Source: Rhodothermales bacterium (GTDB lineage Bacteria > Bacteroidota > Rhodothermia > Rhodothermales > UBA10348). From it: DNA of 64,000 nt. Location of the stretch: NCBI GenBank assembly GCA_017643395.1, contig JAEPNP010000008.1, forward strand, positions 1 to 64,000, in the 5' to 3' direction. The notes below the pieces were generated by a model. The model searched no databases, had not been told where the DNA came from, and saw only the letters and a program-made list of their open reading frames with translations. The translations under genes and the position numbers were made by a program. Numbering within the stretch: position 1 is the first letter of the stretch; every line of letters starts with the position of its first letter. Below are positions 15,070 to 24,367 of this stretch, piece by piece.

Positions 15070-17868
15070 CTACCAGCTGGCTCTGACTGCGAAGGTCACC
15101 ACGCGCGGCAGCAGCTCACGCACTCCTCGGTCCAGAATGCCGGAGTCCGGTGTCGAACTGTAGTAGCGCTCCTTGTCCAGGACGAACCGCCAGTCTGCCG
15201 TGTTGGTACGACCAAGCAGGTTGATGACGTCCAGGCGTGCCTGCATGCCGACCGGTCCCAACTCGAACGAGTAGCCGGCGCCGACGTCCAGCTGCACCAA
15301 ATCGGGCAGCTTGTGGGTGTCGGGTTCGGTCAATGCGTAGTGCTCAGCCTGTCGCCGAATCCGCTCACCGGTGCCCGTGTTGATGGTGGACTCGAGCAGG
15401 CGATCGAGGTCGTTCGAGTAGGCACCGAGAAAATCGTAGTAGGCCTGTCGGAATCCCCAGGTCCGACCGGAGATCATGCGCCAACGCGCCAGCAGGACCA
15501 TGCCCGCTCGAGGCATGACGTTCGTGGAGAGTTCCACGCGATGAGGCTCACCCCAGGGCACGGTGAGTAGCCGGTCCGTGCCCTGAATGCGGCGTCGGCC
15601 GTCCGTGTACTCGTATCGGGCCTGCAGGCTGGAGAGGCCGAATGATCGTTTCAGGACCAGGGAATAGCCCCGGGTGCTTCCGCTGGACGAGCGAAGGAAA
15701 TCAGACTGGGCAAGGTTGGGCACGTCGGTAGATGCCGCATAGTCGAGGGCAAGAATGTGGTAGTGCCGCTTGTAGTGGCTCTCCGCACTGACGGTCCACC
15801 GGGGGGCCGGCCGCCACAGTACTTCGCCCGTCAGATGGCCGGACTTGGGGGGAGCGACGCTTGAGTCGACAGCCATCCAGAACCGGGTGGACGAGACAAA
15901 CGTGCGCGGGCTGCGACTGGAGACATCAAACTGGTTGACAAACTGACGGTAGATGCCACTGCCGAGGTAAAAGGACCAATCGCCGGAACGGGTGCCCGGG
16001 AAATCCAGTCGCGCCGCCAGGCGGGGCTCGGCGTAGAGCGACTTCCTGGCAGCCAGGTAGGTGAACCGGCTTCCCATTTCGAGCACCGCATGCCGACCCA
16101 CCTGCATTTTGTCCTGTACAAAGGACGCGAAGCGCCAACCGGAGAAGCTGTGCTCAAGAGGCAGCTGCTGGCTGCCGGCGATTCGCACGCGATCCGATGT
16201 GAGAACCGCTTCGATACCGGCTTCTGCGTAGTGCCGGTCGGAGAGCGTATAGTCGATTCCTGCAGAGAGGCCAGCCTCCGAAACGCGATTTCCATCGTCC
16301 TCCGGGGAGGCGAGTGTAATCTGATCCCGGGCTACGAAGTCGTGGCGCAGGCCGTATCGGGAGTACCGGGCCTGCAGTGAGCCCAGGGATCGCGCCGAAA
16401 GCACGGCATCATAGGATACTTGCGCCGTGGCTGTCCGCCAGAAGTAGACGTCCGACAGCTGGCCCAAACTGTCTATGTCCACGATGCCTCCCGTGCTGGA
16501 GACGTCGATGCCGGAGAGGTCGTTGCCGAGCTGGCTGCCACCCAGAAACAGAGAGGCGCCGAGCGTTTGCAGGTTGCGCTTGACCTCTCCGGCCAGGTGC
16601 AGATCGCCGAACTGCATGCTGGGGCTGCCGATGGGCGGGAAGGTGTCGAAGGGCGTGTTGCGTTCGGCAAAGGCAGACAGCAGGAAGCTGTCGATGAGAT
16701 TCCAGTCGTCCAGCAGGTTTGAGAGACTGCGCGGCGCGGACAGGGACCACAAGCCGATGCGCGATGCCCCCATGACGGTCGCGCGCATATCGCGTCCCGC
16801 GTGCACGCCGGAGAAGCGTGCATTGATGCTGAGCGGGTCGGCCTGAACAAGCGAGCGAGAGGCGAATCCGGCCTCGGGATTGAGGCCGCGCAGGGCGTAG
16901 CGCAAGTCATGGCGCGCCTCGATCACACCCGAGATGTGACTTCCCAGCGGGGCGCCGAAGCCCGCCTTGTTGATTCGGATCGATCCGAGCGCAAACGGAC
17001 TGAACGGTCCGATGAAAGACGCGACGTTGAGCGGGATGAACACCGGCGCTCCGTCGAGCCTGAACTGATGCTCCCCGGCGTCGCCGCCCTGGATATGCAC
17101 GTCTCCGGTCGCGTCGTTCACACGCACGCCCATCAGGGCATCCAGGCCTTGCAGGCTGTTTGCGGTGCCCAAGCCGCTGGTAAGATCCTCCTGTTCGGCG
17201 AGGGCGAATCCCAGCACCGTGGACGAGGGCTGCATGGCCAGACCCTCCAGTACGAGGGGGGCTAGCAGGACTGCCTGGGCGGTGAGTTCGATTTCCGGGC
17301 GAACGGAGCCGCCCGGCTCGATGACAATTTGCCTGGAGGTGGTCTGGTAGCCGATGTGGGATACCTGTACGGCGTACTCGCCCGGCAGCAACCTGTCGAA
17401 AGCGAACATGCCGCTCTCATTGGCCACGCGGCCGCGCTGGGCTTCAGCCAGATAAACGTGCGCCGAAGGCACCGGCTGGCCGGTACCCGAGTCCACCACG
17501 ATGCCACGCATGTTGCCCCAGAGGGGAGGAGCCTCGATCGCGGCCTCGATGACGTACGTGCCGGACGAGCGACGGTAGAAGTCCAGGCCCGTGCCCCGCA
17601 GAATGCACTGCAGCACGCCCTCGACCCGCTCGTCGCGGGCGACACAATAGACCCGTTTGCCTTCCACAAGAATTGGAAGCCAGACGATGTTCAGGTCGGC
17701 CGCCGCCTGAAATTGCCGGAGTGTCTCATCCAGCGGCGTGCCGCGCCAGGCAAACGTGTACGTGGCGTCCTGGGCAGCGGCTTCCCTGACGGGCAAGGCC
17801 GCGACCAGCAGCAGAAGCAGCACCAGGGTTCGCATCCCGGCGCCGGCTATGGTATTCGTCCGCGACAT
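15070..17868 (-). CDS. TonB-dependent receptor with STN signalling domain
   Basis: The roughly 932-aa outer-membrane receptor has, in order, a signal peptide (MRTLVLLLLLVAALPV...AAAQ), an STN domain (about 35-110, TFAWRGTPLDETLRQFQAAA), a carboxypeptidase-regulatory-like domain (about 125-205, e.g. GIVVDSGTGQPVPSAHVYL), a plug (about 225-340, containing VHIQGGDAGEHQFRLDGAPV) and a beta-barrel to the C-terminus. The STN domain normally contacts FecR in the periplasm to signal ligand binding to the ECF sigma factor. Both partners lie upstream on the same strand. Ligand unknown (siderophore, vitamin B12 or glycan are possible). I chose the ATG at 17868; ATG 17835 is an alternative, and the longer open frame upstream is repeat-rich intergenic DNA. 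Confidence 0.88.
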   Translation of the reverse strand: MSRTNTIAGAGMRTLVLLLLLVAALPVREAAAQDATYTFAWRGTPLDETLRQFQAAADLNIVWLPILVEGKRVYCVARDERVEGVLQCILRGTGLDFYRRSSGTYVIEAAIEAPPLWGNMRGIVVDSGTGQPVPSAHVYLAEAQRGRVANESGMFAFDRLLPGEYAVQVSHIGYQTTSRQIVIEPGGSVRPEIELTAQAVLLAPLVLEGLAMQPSSTVLGFALAEQEDLTSGLGTANSLQGLDALMGVRVNDATGDVHIQGGDAGEHQFRLDGAPVFIPLNVASFIGPFSPFALGSIRINKAGFGAPLGSHISGVIEARHDLRYALRGLNPEAGFASRSLVQADPLSINARFSGVHAGRDMRATVMGASRIGLWSLSAPRSLSNLLDDWNLIDSFLLSAFAERNTPFDTFPPIGSPSMQFGDLHLAGEVKRNLQTLGASLFLGGSQLGNDLSGIDVSSTGGIVDIDSLGQLSDVYFWRTATAQVSYDAVLSARSLGSLQARYSRYGLRHDFVARDQITLASPEDDGNRVSEAGLSAGIDYTLSDRHYAEAGIEAVLTSDRVRIAGSQQLPLEHSFSGWRFASFVQDKMQVGRHAVLEMGSRFTYLAARKSLYAEPRLAARLDFPGTRSGDWSFYLGSGIYRQFVNQFDVSSRSPRTFVSSTRFWMAVDSSVAPPKSGHLTGEVLWRPAPRWTVSAESHYKRHYHILALDYAASTDVPNLAQSDFLRSSSGSTRGYSLVLKRSFGLSSLQARYEYTDGRRRIQGTDRLLTVPWGEPHRVELSTNVMPRAGMVLLARWRMISGRTWGFRQAYYDFLGAYSNDLDRLLESTINTGTGERIRRQAEHYALTEPDTHKLPDLVQLDVGAGYSFELGPVGMQARLDVINLLGRTNTADWRFVLDKERYYSSTPDSGILDRGVRELLPRVVTFAVRASW

Positions 17869-17887
17869 CTGTCCAATACCGGACAGA
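17868..17887 (-). promoter_or_regulatory. Inverted repeat touching the receptor start codon
   Basis: On the minus strand the sequence TCTGTCC GGTATT GGACAGA forms a perfect 7-bp dyad with a 6-nt centre, and its last base is the A of the receptor's ATG. It could be a protein operator or an RNA hairpin that hides the translation start. No Shine-Dalgarno sequence is evident here. Confidence 0.5.
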
Positions 17888-18073
17888 CCGTGCAACCTCA
17901 ATCCTACGGTCCGCCCAGACCGAAAAATACCGCGCAGCGAGACGGGATACAGTGACGCCAGGGGAGTGGTGCAGACAGTTCGCCACCCATACGCGGCAGG
18001 TCGAAGCGAGTGCCGCGAAAAATCGTGGCCGCGGGGTAGTGGGTGGGTGCTGCTCCGGATGTGGTGTGCGGGG

Positions 18074-18205
18074 TCGAAAACGGGGCCCTGATTACACAAC
18101 TACACCCTTCCAAGAGCACCCTTGGTCGAATACGGGCCCTGATTCCACAATCGCGGGCTTCGAAGGGCCGCCGAGGTTGAATCCGGGGCCCTGATTCCAC
18201 ATTGG
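18074..18205. repeat. 51-bp-period intergenic repeat, three units
   Basis: Three copies of a core (C)GGGGCCCTGATTCCACA begin near 18083, 18134 and 18186 (the first has GATTACACA), giving spacings of 51 and 52 bp. Each is preceded by TCGAA or TTGAAT. They belong to the same family as arrays at 23947, 38425 and 54592. The rest of the 430-bp gap between the receptor and fecR (17869-18298) shows no gene. Confidence 0.75.
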
Positions 18206-18298
18206 CGGGGTGGAGGGCGGTGGCGGCCCCGCGACTAACGCTGGGCGCGGTGCGGGCAGCCCCAGGCCTCCCGGTCACGGCCCTGCGCAACCGAAACG

Positions 18299-19273
18299 CT
18301 ACGGCCGCTCGCTCTGATACACCTCGAACCCGTTCGCCGTGGGCCGGATCTCGGCACCCACCGCATCGGCCAGGTCCGCGAGAATCTGGTCTATGCCGAT
18401 CGTCGTCTCCCGCCAGTAGTTGACCTCGATGCGACTGATGGCCTCGGTAGCGTCGATACGCAGGTCGAAGCGTCGCTCGAGCTCTTCAAACACCCCACCG
18501 AGGGCGACACCATCAAAGGCCAGACCGCCGAAGCGCCATGCCGTGGCGCGCTCTACCGAAACCGGTTGGGGAGCCTGTACGGTCGTGGCGACACGAGTAC
18601 CCTGACCGGCGGTCAACCGTACCTCGTCGTCATCACCGGACACGCGCACGACACCGTGCTCGACCGCAACCTGTGTCGCGTACTCAAACCGGGATTCCCG
18701 GGCCCGCACGTTGAAGGCGGTCCCGACCACTTCCACGGACGAATTAAACGTGCCGATGCGGAACGGCAGGTCGCCGGATTCCGAAGCGGGCGTCACATCG
18801 AAGAAGGCCTCACCGTCCAGGTCTACGGAGCGGTCGGAGACGGCAAACCCGTCTGAGACACGGAGTTCTGTGTGTGGAGCGAGGTCCACACTTGTGCCGT
18901 CCACCAGATTGATCGAAGCCACCGCATCGCCGGCCCGGTACACGGACTGGGAGGGATGCGTCAGGTAGCCCGCCATTACAAACAGCAGCAGACTCGCGGC
19001 TACCGCCGTGTATTGGCGGAACACCGAGGTGCGTACAAGACGCAGCATGCGCACCGGTGCGGCCTGTCGCGGCGCAACGCTCGGCGAGAGCCGCACGGAG
19101 GGTCGCTCGGCCGTCATGGCTGCCAGGGCCTGCCACGAGCGGGCCTTCACACCGGCATCGACTGCCGGGGCGTCACCCGCCAATTCCCAGGCCTCCTTGA
19201 GGACCTCCCGCTCATCAGCAGGCACCTCCGCAAGGACGCGTTGCAGGGAATCGTATGATCCGGCGTTACGCAT
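18299..19273 (-). CDS. fecR: FecR-family anti-sigma factor / signal transducer
   Basis: The 324-aa inner-membrane protein has a cytoplasmic N-terminal region (1-85), one transmembrane helix (about 88-105, YTAVAASLLLFVMAGYL) and a periplasmic FecR domain with the family phrases LVDGTSVDLAPHTELRV, DLDGEAFFDV and FNVRARESRFEYATQVAVEHGV. A C-terminal STN-like segment of about 70 residues ends the protein. It transmits receptor occupancy to the ECF sigma factor, whose gene ends 13 bp upstream. Together with the downstream STN receptor this is a Fec-type cell-surface signalling set. Confidence 0.92.
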   Translation of the reverse strand: MRNAGSYDSLQRVLAEVPADEREVLKEAWELAGDAPAVDAGVKARSWQALAAMTAERPSVRLSPSVAPRQAAPVRMLRLVRTSVFRQYTAVAASLLLFVMAGYLTHPSQSVYRAGDAVASINLVDGTSVDLAPHTELRVSDGFAVSDRSVDLDGEAFFDVTPASESGDLPFRIGTFNSSVEVVGTAFNVRARESRFEYATQVAVEHGVVRVSGDDDEVRLTAGQGTRVATTVQAPQPVSVERATAWRFGGLAFDGVALGGVFEELERRFDLRIDATEAISRIEVNYWRETTIGIDQILADLADAVGAEIRPTANGFEVYQSERP

Positions 19274-19286
19274 GGTGAATTGCAGC

Positions 19287-19862
19287 CTAACGGACTTCCA
19301 CGCCTGCCTCGCGGTAGGCGTCCAGTTTCTTCCGTATGTGCTGCAGGGCTAGCACGATGTGGTTGTTGACAGTCTTTGGCGCGAGGCCCATCAACTTCGA
19401 TATCTCCTCGTGGCTCAGACCCTCCCGGCGGCTCAGCAGGAACGCCTCTTTCCGGCGTTCGGGCATCGCGTTGATCCAGGAGTTGATCTTGCTACCGAGG
19501 GTATCGGCGTCGATGTAGTCCTCTACAGAATGTTCGTCCGAAGAGAGTTCTGAGCCGGCATCCAGAGCCTCTGTCCGACGGCGCTTCTTGTGTCGCTCAT
19601 GGTTGAGCGATGCATTTCGCACCATCTGAAACAGAAGCGCCTTCAGCGAACGCTCTGGGTCAAGCGAATCCCGGACCTGCCAGATCTTGGCAAAGGCCTC
19701 CTGAACCAGGTCCGCTGCAGCCTCCCGATCACGCACGATGTAGTCCGCATAGCGATACAACGGGTCGTGCATGTTTTCAAACAGGGCGGCGAAAGCTTCC
19801 CGGTCAGAAGACCGTATGGCGATCGACCAGATCCGAAACTGCCCTTCCGAAACGTCAGACAT
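19287..19862 (-). CDS. ECF RNA polymerase sigma factor, FecI type
   Basis: The 191-aa protein contains sigma region 2 (about 20-90, with FENMHDPLYRYADYIVRDRE and the core-binding AADLVQEAFAKIWQ) and region 4 (about 125-180, with RRKEAFLLSRREGLSHEEIS and the helix-turn-helix end LAPKTVNNHIVLALQHIRK). This is the Bacteroidota FecI-like/RpoE-like form. It precedes fecR by 13 bp and presumably activates the TonB receptor gene downstream. Confidence 0.93.
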   Translation of the reverse strand: MSDVSEGQFRIWSIAIRSSDREAFAALFENMHDPLYRYADYIVRDREAAADLVQEAFAKIWQVRDSLDPERSLKALLFQMVRNASLNHERHKKRRRTEALDAGSELSSDEHSVEDYIDADTLGSKINSWINAMPERRKEAFLLSRREGLSHEEISKLMGLAPKTVNNHIVLALQHIRKKLDAYREAGVEVR

Positions 19863-20204
19863 CAGGACAACCTCCGATCAGGGGTAATACAACCCCGGAA
19901 CCCGAAATACCCAATGGATAGAGCATTTCTGTGTGGACCATTGTCTGATGGATTGAATGCAAGCCCGTAAGTCGTTGTGGCAGTAAGAAGGGGAGGGGCC
20001 GGGGGAGGGGAGTTCCAAGGCCGGGAACCCCCGCTTTTCGCGAAGATCCGGAAGGTAAAGTCGTGCGACTCCATTAAACGGAACACCGCAATTCAATGGC
20101 GATTATAGGCGGCCCATCCGTTGGGAGGCCCCATTCGGATCGGACCCTTCCGCCCGGTGGTACGACGTTTGCCGCCTCCCGATCCTGAACCACCAAGGCT
20201 CCCA
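19863..20204. other. Divergent intergenic region between the ECF sigma gene and lepA
   Basis: About 340 bp with no convincing gene. It contains GGGGT AATACA ACCCC (19881-19896), a 5-bp dyad about 20 bp from the sigma start, a G-rich run (about 19990-20010), the palindrome TTCGCGAA (20037-20044) and AGTCG TG CGACT (20059-20070). Promoters for both flanking genes must lie here, but no clear TTG/TAnnTTTG pair was found. The open frame preceding LepA (from 20121) is not similar to the family. Confidence 0.6.
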
Positions 20205-22010
20205 ATGAGCTACGATCTCAGCCGGATACGCAACTTCTGCATTATTGCGCACATCGACCACGGGAAGAGCACCCTGGCCGATCGGCTGCTGGAGCGAACC
20301 GGAACCCTGACTTCCCGGGAGATGGAAGCCCAGGTGCTCGACTCCATGGACCTGGAGCGTGAGCGTGGGATCACCATCAAGAGCCACGCCATCCGGATGC
20401 AGTACCAGGGCGCGGACAGTCAGGAATACACCCTGAATCTCATCGACACGCCGGGCCACGTGGACTTCACCTATGAGGTCTCGCGAGCGCTGAAAGCGTG
20501 CGAGGGCGCGATTCTCGTGGTGGACGCGGCGCAGGGCATCGAGGCGCAGACCATTTCGAACCTGTTCCTGGCGATGGAGAATGATCTGGAGATCATTCCC
20601 GTCATGAACAAGGTGGACCTGCCGAGCTCCAACCCGGACGTGGTGGCGCAGTCCATCGAAAACCTGATCGGCGAGCCCGCTGAGGACGTTTTGCGCATCA
20701 GCGCCAAGACGGGAGAGGGCGTCGATGAACTCCTGGAGGCCATCGTCCGTCGGGTCCCGGCGCCGACTGGCTCGGCCGACGCACCGCTGAAAGCGCTGAT
20801 TTTCGATTCAGTCTTTAACACGTACCGCGGCTCGATCGTGTACGCCCGTGTCTTCGACGGCACGCTCCAGAAGGGGCAGCGCATGCGGTTCATGTCCAAC
20901 GGGCGCGAGTACGATGCGGAAGAGCTCGGCTTTCTGCGGCTGAACATGGAGCCGGTGAAGAAGCTTCGTGCCGGCGAGGTGGGCTACGTGATCGGATCCG
21001 TCAAGGACGTCAAGGACACGCGGGTCGGCGATACAATCACCACCGCCCGGGGCGGCGCTACCGAGCCTATTTCCGGCTTCCGGGACGTCAAGCCCATGGT
21101 GTTCTCGGGCGTATACCCGACGAACTCGGAGGACTTCGAAGATCTTCGGGCCTCGCTCGACAAGCTGCAGCTGAACGACGCCGCGCTGACCTACGAACCG
21201 GAAACCTCGGCCGCTCTCGGCTTCGGTTTCCGCGTCGGCTTCCTGGGCCTGCTCCACATGGAGATCATCCAGGAGCGTCTGGACCGCGAGTTCGGTCTCG
21301 ACATCATCACCACAGTCCCGAACGTGAAGTACATCGTCCAGAGGACGGACGGATCGGACATGGTGGTGGACAACCCTAGCCTGATGCCCCATACGGGCGT
21401 GATTTCGGAGATCCGCGAGCCGTACGTCAAGGCGGAGATCATCACGCCGAGCGAGTACATCGGCAATCTGATGCAGCTTTGCCAGGAGCGCCGAGGGGTC
21501 TACAAGAACACCCAGTATCTCGATACCGAGCGGGTGAACCTCGTCTACGATCTTCCTTTGGCGGAGATCGTGTTTGACTTCTATGACAAACTGAAGAGCC
21601 TCAGCCGGGGCTATGCTTCGTTCGATTACGAGTTCACGGACTACCAGACCAGCCATCTGGTGAAGCTGGACGTGATGATCAACGGGGACCCGGTCGATGC
21701 GCTCTCCACCATTGTCCACCGGGAGAAGGCCTACGAGATGGGTCGCAAGCTGACTCGCAAGCTGCGAGAGCTGATTCCCCGTCAGATGTTTGAGGTGGCG
21801 CTCCAGGCTACGATCGGAACCCGCGTCATCGCGCGTGAAACCGTTCGGGCGATGCGCAAGGACGTAACGGCCAAGTGCTACGGCGGTGACATCTCCCGGA
21901 AGCGCAAGCTGCTGGAGAAGCAGAAGGAGGGCAAGAAGCGCATGAAGCAGGTCGGGCGCGTGGAAGTCCCTCAGGAAGCGTTTCTGGCTGTTCTGTCGAT
22001 GGACGAGTAG
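20205..22010 (+). CDS. lepA: Elongation factor 4 (LepA), ribosome back-translocating GTPase
   Basis: The 601-aa translational GTPase begins [21 protein letters not shown]1 is AHIDHGKST, the switch I region contains [13 protein letters not shown]3 is DTPGHVDF, G4 is NKVDLPSS and G5 is SAKTGEGV. The C-terminal LepA-specific domain shows [11 protein letters not shown]-like and [23 protein letters not shown] signatures (the latter about residue 550). Length matches the family (about 600). An open frame adds 28 codons upstream, but ATG 20205 gives the conserved N-terminus. It is directly followed by a secreted unknown (TAG then ATG). Confidence 0.97.
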   Translation: MSYDLSRIRNFCIIAHIDHGKSTLADRLLERTGTLTSREMEAQVLDSMDLERERGITIKSHAIRMQYQGADSQEYTLNLIDTPGHVDFTYEVSRALKACEGAILVVDAAQGIEAQTISNLFLAMENDLEIIPVMNKVDLPSSNPDVVAQSIENLIGEPAEDVLRISAKTGEGVDELLEAIVRRVPAPTGSADAPLKALIFDSVFNTYRGSIVYARVFDGTLQKGQRMRFMSNGREYDAEELGFLRLNMEPVKKLRAGEVGYVIGSVKDVKDTRVGDTITTARGGATEPISGFRDVKPMVFSGVYPTNSEDFEDLRASLDKLQLNDAALTYEPETSAALGFGFRVGFLGLLHMEIIQERLDREFGLDIITTVPNVKYIVQRTDGSDMVVDNPSLMPHTGVISEIREPYVKAEIITPSEYIGNLMQLCQERRGVYKNTQYLDTERVNLVYDLPLAEIVFDFYDKLKSLSRGYASFDYEFTDYQTSHLVKLDVMINGDPVDALSTIVHREKAYEMGRKLTRKLRELIPRQMFEVALQATIGTRVIARETVRAMRKDVTAKCYGGDISRKRKLLEKQKEGKKRMKQVGRVEVPQEAFLAVLSMDE

Positions 22011-22814
22011 ATGACGAGGGGGCTGTTGCTACTCCTGGCGCTGGGTCTGTACGGGCCCGCCGGAGCGCACGCCCAGGAACTTGCCGACCGGTTCCGCCGC
22101 GTGCGCATGGTCTACGTGGCGCAGGAAGTGGCCCGTCAGCAGGGCATGCGCCTGGAGCCCAGGCCACCGGATCACCTGGCTACTCGCGGAGATTCCCTGG
22201 CCGCCTGGATGGATTCGCGGAAGCCTGAGATCGAGCTGCCCGCTCCCGAGCCGCCACCGCCTCCGTTCCGGGTGGAGCGGGTCAAGGTCTACACTCGCCT
22301 GGAGCGTCCGGTCTTCCAGGGCAGGCATCGTCAGGCCAAGTGGGCGTTCATGCAGGGCCGCAGACTCACCGAGATCGACACGACGTCCACCGCCGATCTG
22401 CGGGCACGCCTTCAGGCGCACTTCGGTCCGCCGACCATGACGCTTGCAGAGATGGACAGTGTCGCCGGCCGTTCGGCCGAGGAAATCATCCAGTTCGAAT
22501 ACTGGATGGTGGTCAACGACTCGATCCCCGTCATGATCATCGATGTAAACGGACCGCTGTCCCGCGGTGTCGTTGTAGCAACCGAGGCCAGGTGGCGCGA
22601 GTCACTGGATGCGCTGCGCTACGGACTGCTCGGGAGGCTGTTCACCGATCCTCGGCGCGAACCGTTTGTGGACTATTTCTACCAGACAGAAACGGCAGCC
22701 TGGTATGCCACCGGATTTGACGGAGCAACGTTCTTCCATCAGCGTATTGGGACGCCGAACCTCACGATGGGGCGGCCGCGCCTGGCACAATACGTGAGTG
22801 ATTCGCAGCGTTAA
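22011..22814 (+). CDS. Secreted protein of unknown function
   Basis: The 267-aa product has a signal peptide (MTRGLLLLLALGLYGPAGAHAQ, cleavage near 22). Residues 60-80 are proline-rich (ELPAPEPPPPPFRVE). The remainder mixes strands and helices with many aromatic residues (e.g. EIIQFEYWMVVNDSIPVMII and FVDYFYQTETAAWY). No family recognised. The ATG follows the lepA stop with no gap, and signal peptidase I lies 30 bp downstream, so it probably belongs to a lepA-X-lepB operon. A periplasmic or outer-membrane-associated role is inferred from the signal peptide only. Confidence 0.8.
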   Translation: MTRGLLLLLALGLYGPAGAHAQELADRFRRVRMVYVAQEVARQQGMRLEPRPPDHLATRGDSLAAWMDSRKPEIELPAPEPPPPPFRVERVKVYTRLERPVFQGRHRQAKWAFMQGRRLTEIDTTSTADLRARLQAHFGPPTMTLAEMDSVAGRSAEEIIQFEYWMVVNDSIPVMIIDVNGPLSRGVVVATEARWRESLDALRYGLLGRLFTDPRREPFVDYFYQTETAAWYATGFDGATFFHQRIGTPNLTMGRPRLAQYVSDSQR

Positions 22815-22844
22815 GCCCTCGACCCCTCGAAACTGAGTTCCTTC

Positions 22845-23939
22845 GTGGCCAAGACAGAATCATCACGAGCAGAGCGCAAGAAGCGCCGCGCCGACCGTAA
22901 GAACGCGCGCGGACAGGCTCCGCAGAAGAGCAAGCTGCGCGAATGGCTGGATGCTGTCGTGTTTGCCGTCGTCGTGATGACGATCGTGCGCACACTCTTC
23001 TTTGACCTGTTCCGGATTCCGACGCCGTCCATGGAGAAGAGCCTGCTCGTGGGCGACTACCTCATGGTGTCCAAGCTGCACTACGGCACGCGTACTCCGA
23101 TGACGCTGGGTATCCCATTCACCGGCATCTACCTGCCGGGCGTCAATCTGCCGAATACCCGTTTCCCCGGGTTCAGTGAAGTCAAGCGAGGCGATGCGAT
23201 CGTCTTTAACTGGCCGGCCGACGAAGGTCCCATCGATCGAAGGGAGCACTACATCAAGCGCGTCATCGGACTGCCTGGCGAGTCGGTGCAAATCGATGAC
23301 AAGGCGGTGCTGGTAGACGGCGAGCGCGTGCCGTTGCAGGAGGGCATGCAGCAGACCTGGGACATCGTCAAGACGGAAGCGCGCATGCAGCTCTCCGGAG
23401 CTGCGCTGACGGATCTCGGCGTTTCTCAGCTGATTCAGACGCCTGATCCGGCGATCGTGCGCGTCGCAGCGACGGAGGCCGCGGCTCAGGAAATTGGGCA
23501 ATGGCCGTGGGTGGAAGCGGTCCGTCCCGCCATCGCCGCCCCGAATCCCGGGCTGTCGGCGCTCATGTACCCCTCCTCAAAAGGCTTTACACCCGACAAC
23601 TACGGACCGCTGCCTATCCCCTCGGAAGGCCAAACGGTGACGCTTACCGCCGAAAATTGGGAGTTCTACGCCCCGGCCATCACACGGTATGAAGGACACG
23701 ACTTCGAGGCTCGGCCCGATGGTTCGTTCGCGATCGATGGCGTGCCCGCAGAGACGTTCACCTTCTCGCAGGACTATTTCTTTGTGATGGGAGACAACCG
23801 CGACAATTCCGAGGACAGCAGGTTCTGGGGCTATGTGCCCATGAGCCACGTCGTCGGCAAGGCGGTGTTGGTCTATTTCAGCTGGGACGCGAGCAAGAGG
23901 CTGCCGCGCTTCGGTCGCATCTTTTCGCTGATTCGGTAG
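22845..23939 (+). CDS. lepB: Signal peptidase I
   Basis: The 364-aa membrane serine protease cleaves Sec/Tat signal peptides. A basic N-terminus leads to one helix (about 34-52, WLDAVVFAVVVMTIVRTLFF). Box B is PTPSMEKSLLVGD with catalytic Ser62, box D is RREHYIKRVIGLPGE with general-base Lys138, and box E is MGDNRDNSEDSRFWG (315-329). Between D and E there are about 170 residues instead of the usual 100 or so, an expansion I recall in other Bacteroidota enzymes. The start is GTG. It converges on the L,D-transpeptidase gene across the 51-bp repeat array. Confidence 0.95.
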   Translation: MAKTESSRAERKKRRADRKNARGQAPQKSKLREWLDAVVFAVVVMTIVRTLFFDLFRIPTPSMEKSLLVGDYLMVSKLHYGTRTPMTLGIPFTGIYLPGVNLPNTRFPGFSEVKRGDAIVFNWPADEGPIDRREHYIKRVIGLPGESVQIDDKAVLVDGERVPLQEGMQQTWDIVKTEARMQLSGAALTDLGVSQLIQTPDPAIVRVAATEAAAQEIGQWPWVEAVRPAIAAPNPGLSALMYPSSKGFTPDNYGPLPIPSEGQTVTLTAENWEFYAPAITRYEGHDFEARPDGSFAIDGVPAETFTFSQDYFFVMGDNRDNSEDSRFWGYVPMSHVVGKAVLVYFSWDASKRLPRFGRIFSLIR

Positions 23940-23946
23940 GCGCGGG

Positions 23947-24303
23947 CTCTGATTGCGTCAACCTATTCGGCCGCCCGGGGCGCGATCAGGTTCCATATTG
24001 GCTCGGATTGAACCTATTCGGGCGCCCGGGGCACGATTAGGTTCCATATTGGCTCGGATTGAACCTCTTCGGCCACCCGGGGCGCGATCAGGTTCCATAT
24101 CGGCGCTGAGTCAATCTTTTCGGCCACCAGGGGCGCGATCAGGTTCCATATTGGCTCGGATTGAACCTCTTCGGCCGCCCGGGGCGCGATTAGGTTCCAT
24201 ATTGGCTCGGATTGAACCTATTCGGCCGCCAGGGGCGCGATTAGGTTCCATACCGCCGCTGAGTCAACCTATTCGGCCGCCCGGGGCGCGATCAGGTTCA
24301 ATA
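23947..24303. repeat. 51-bp tandem repeat array, seven units
   Basis: The core CGCGATCAGGTTC (with CACGAT, CGATTAGG and similar variants) begins at 23981, 24032, 24083, 24134, 24185, 24236 and 24287, an exact 51-bp period. A typical unit is CTTCGGCCGCCCGGGG, then CGCGATTAGGTTCCATA, then TTGGCTCGGATTGAACCT. The last segment has two versions, TTGGCTCGGATTGAACC and CGGCGCTGAGTCAACC. Most units carry an AGGTTC...GAACCT dyad with a 16-nt centre. The array fills the gap between the convergent lepB and L,D-transpeptidase genes. Confidence 0.92.
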
Positions 24304-24367
24304 CTCGCCGCACCGCGCCGCGCCGGTCGGGCCTTCCGCACGGTAAAGTCGCCTCGCAAGCTGACGG

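Noticed and set aside
17869-18099. Upstream extension of the TonB receptor frame (77 codons)
   Set aside because: It overlaps the 51-bp repeat and the dyad, and a proper signal peptide begins only at MRTLVLLL.
23947-24303. CRISPR array
   Set aside because: The variable segment has only two versions, the whole unit is conserved, and there is no cas gene in the window.
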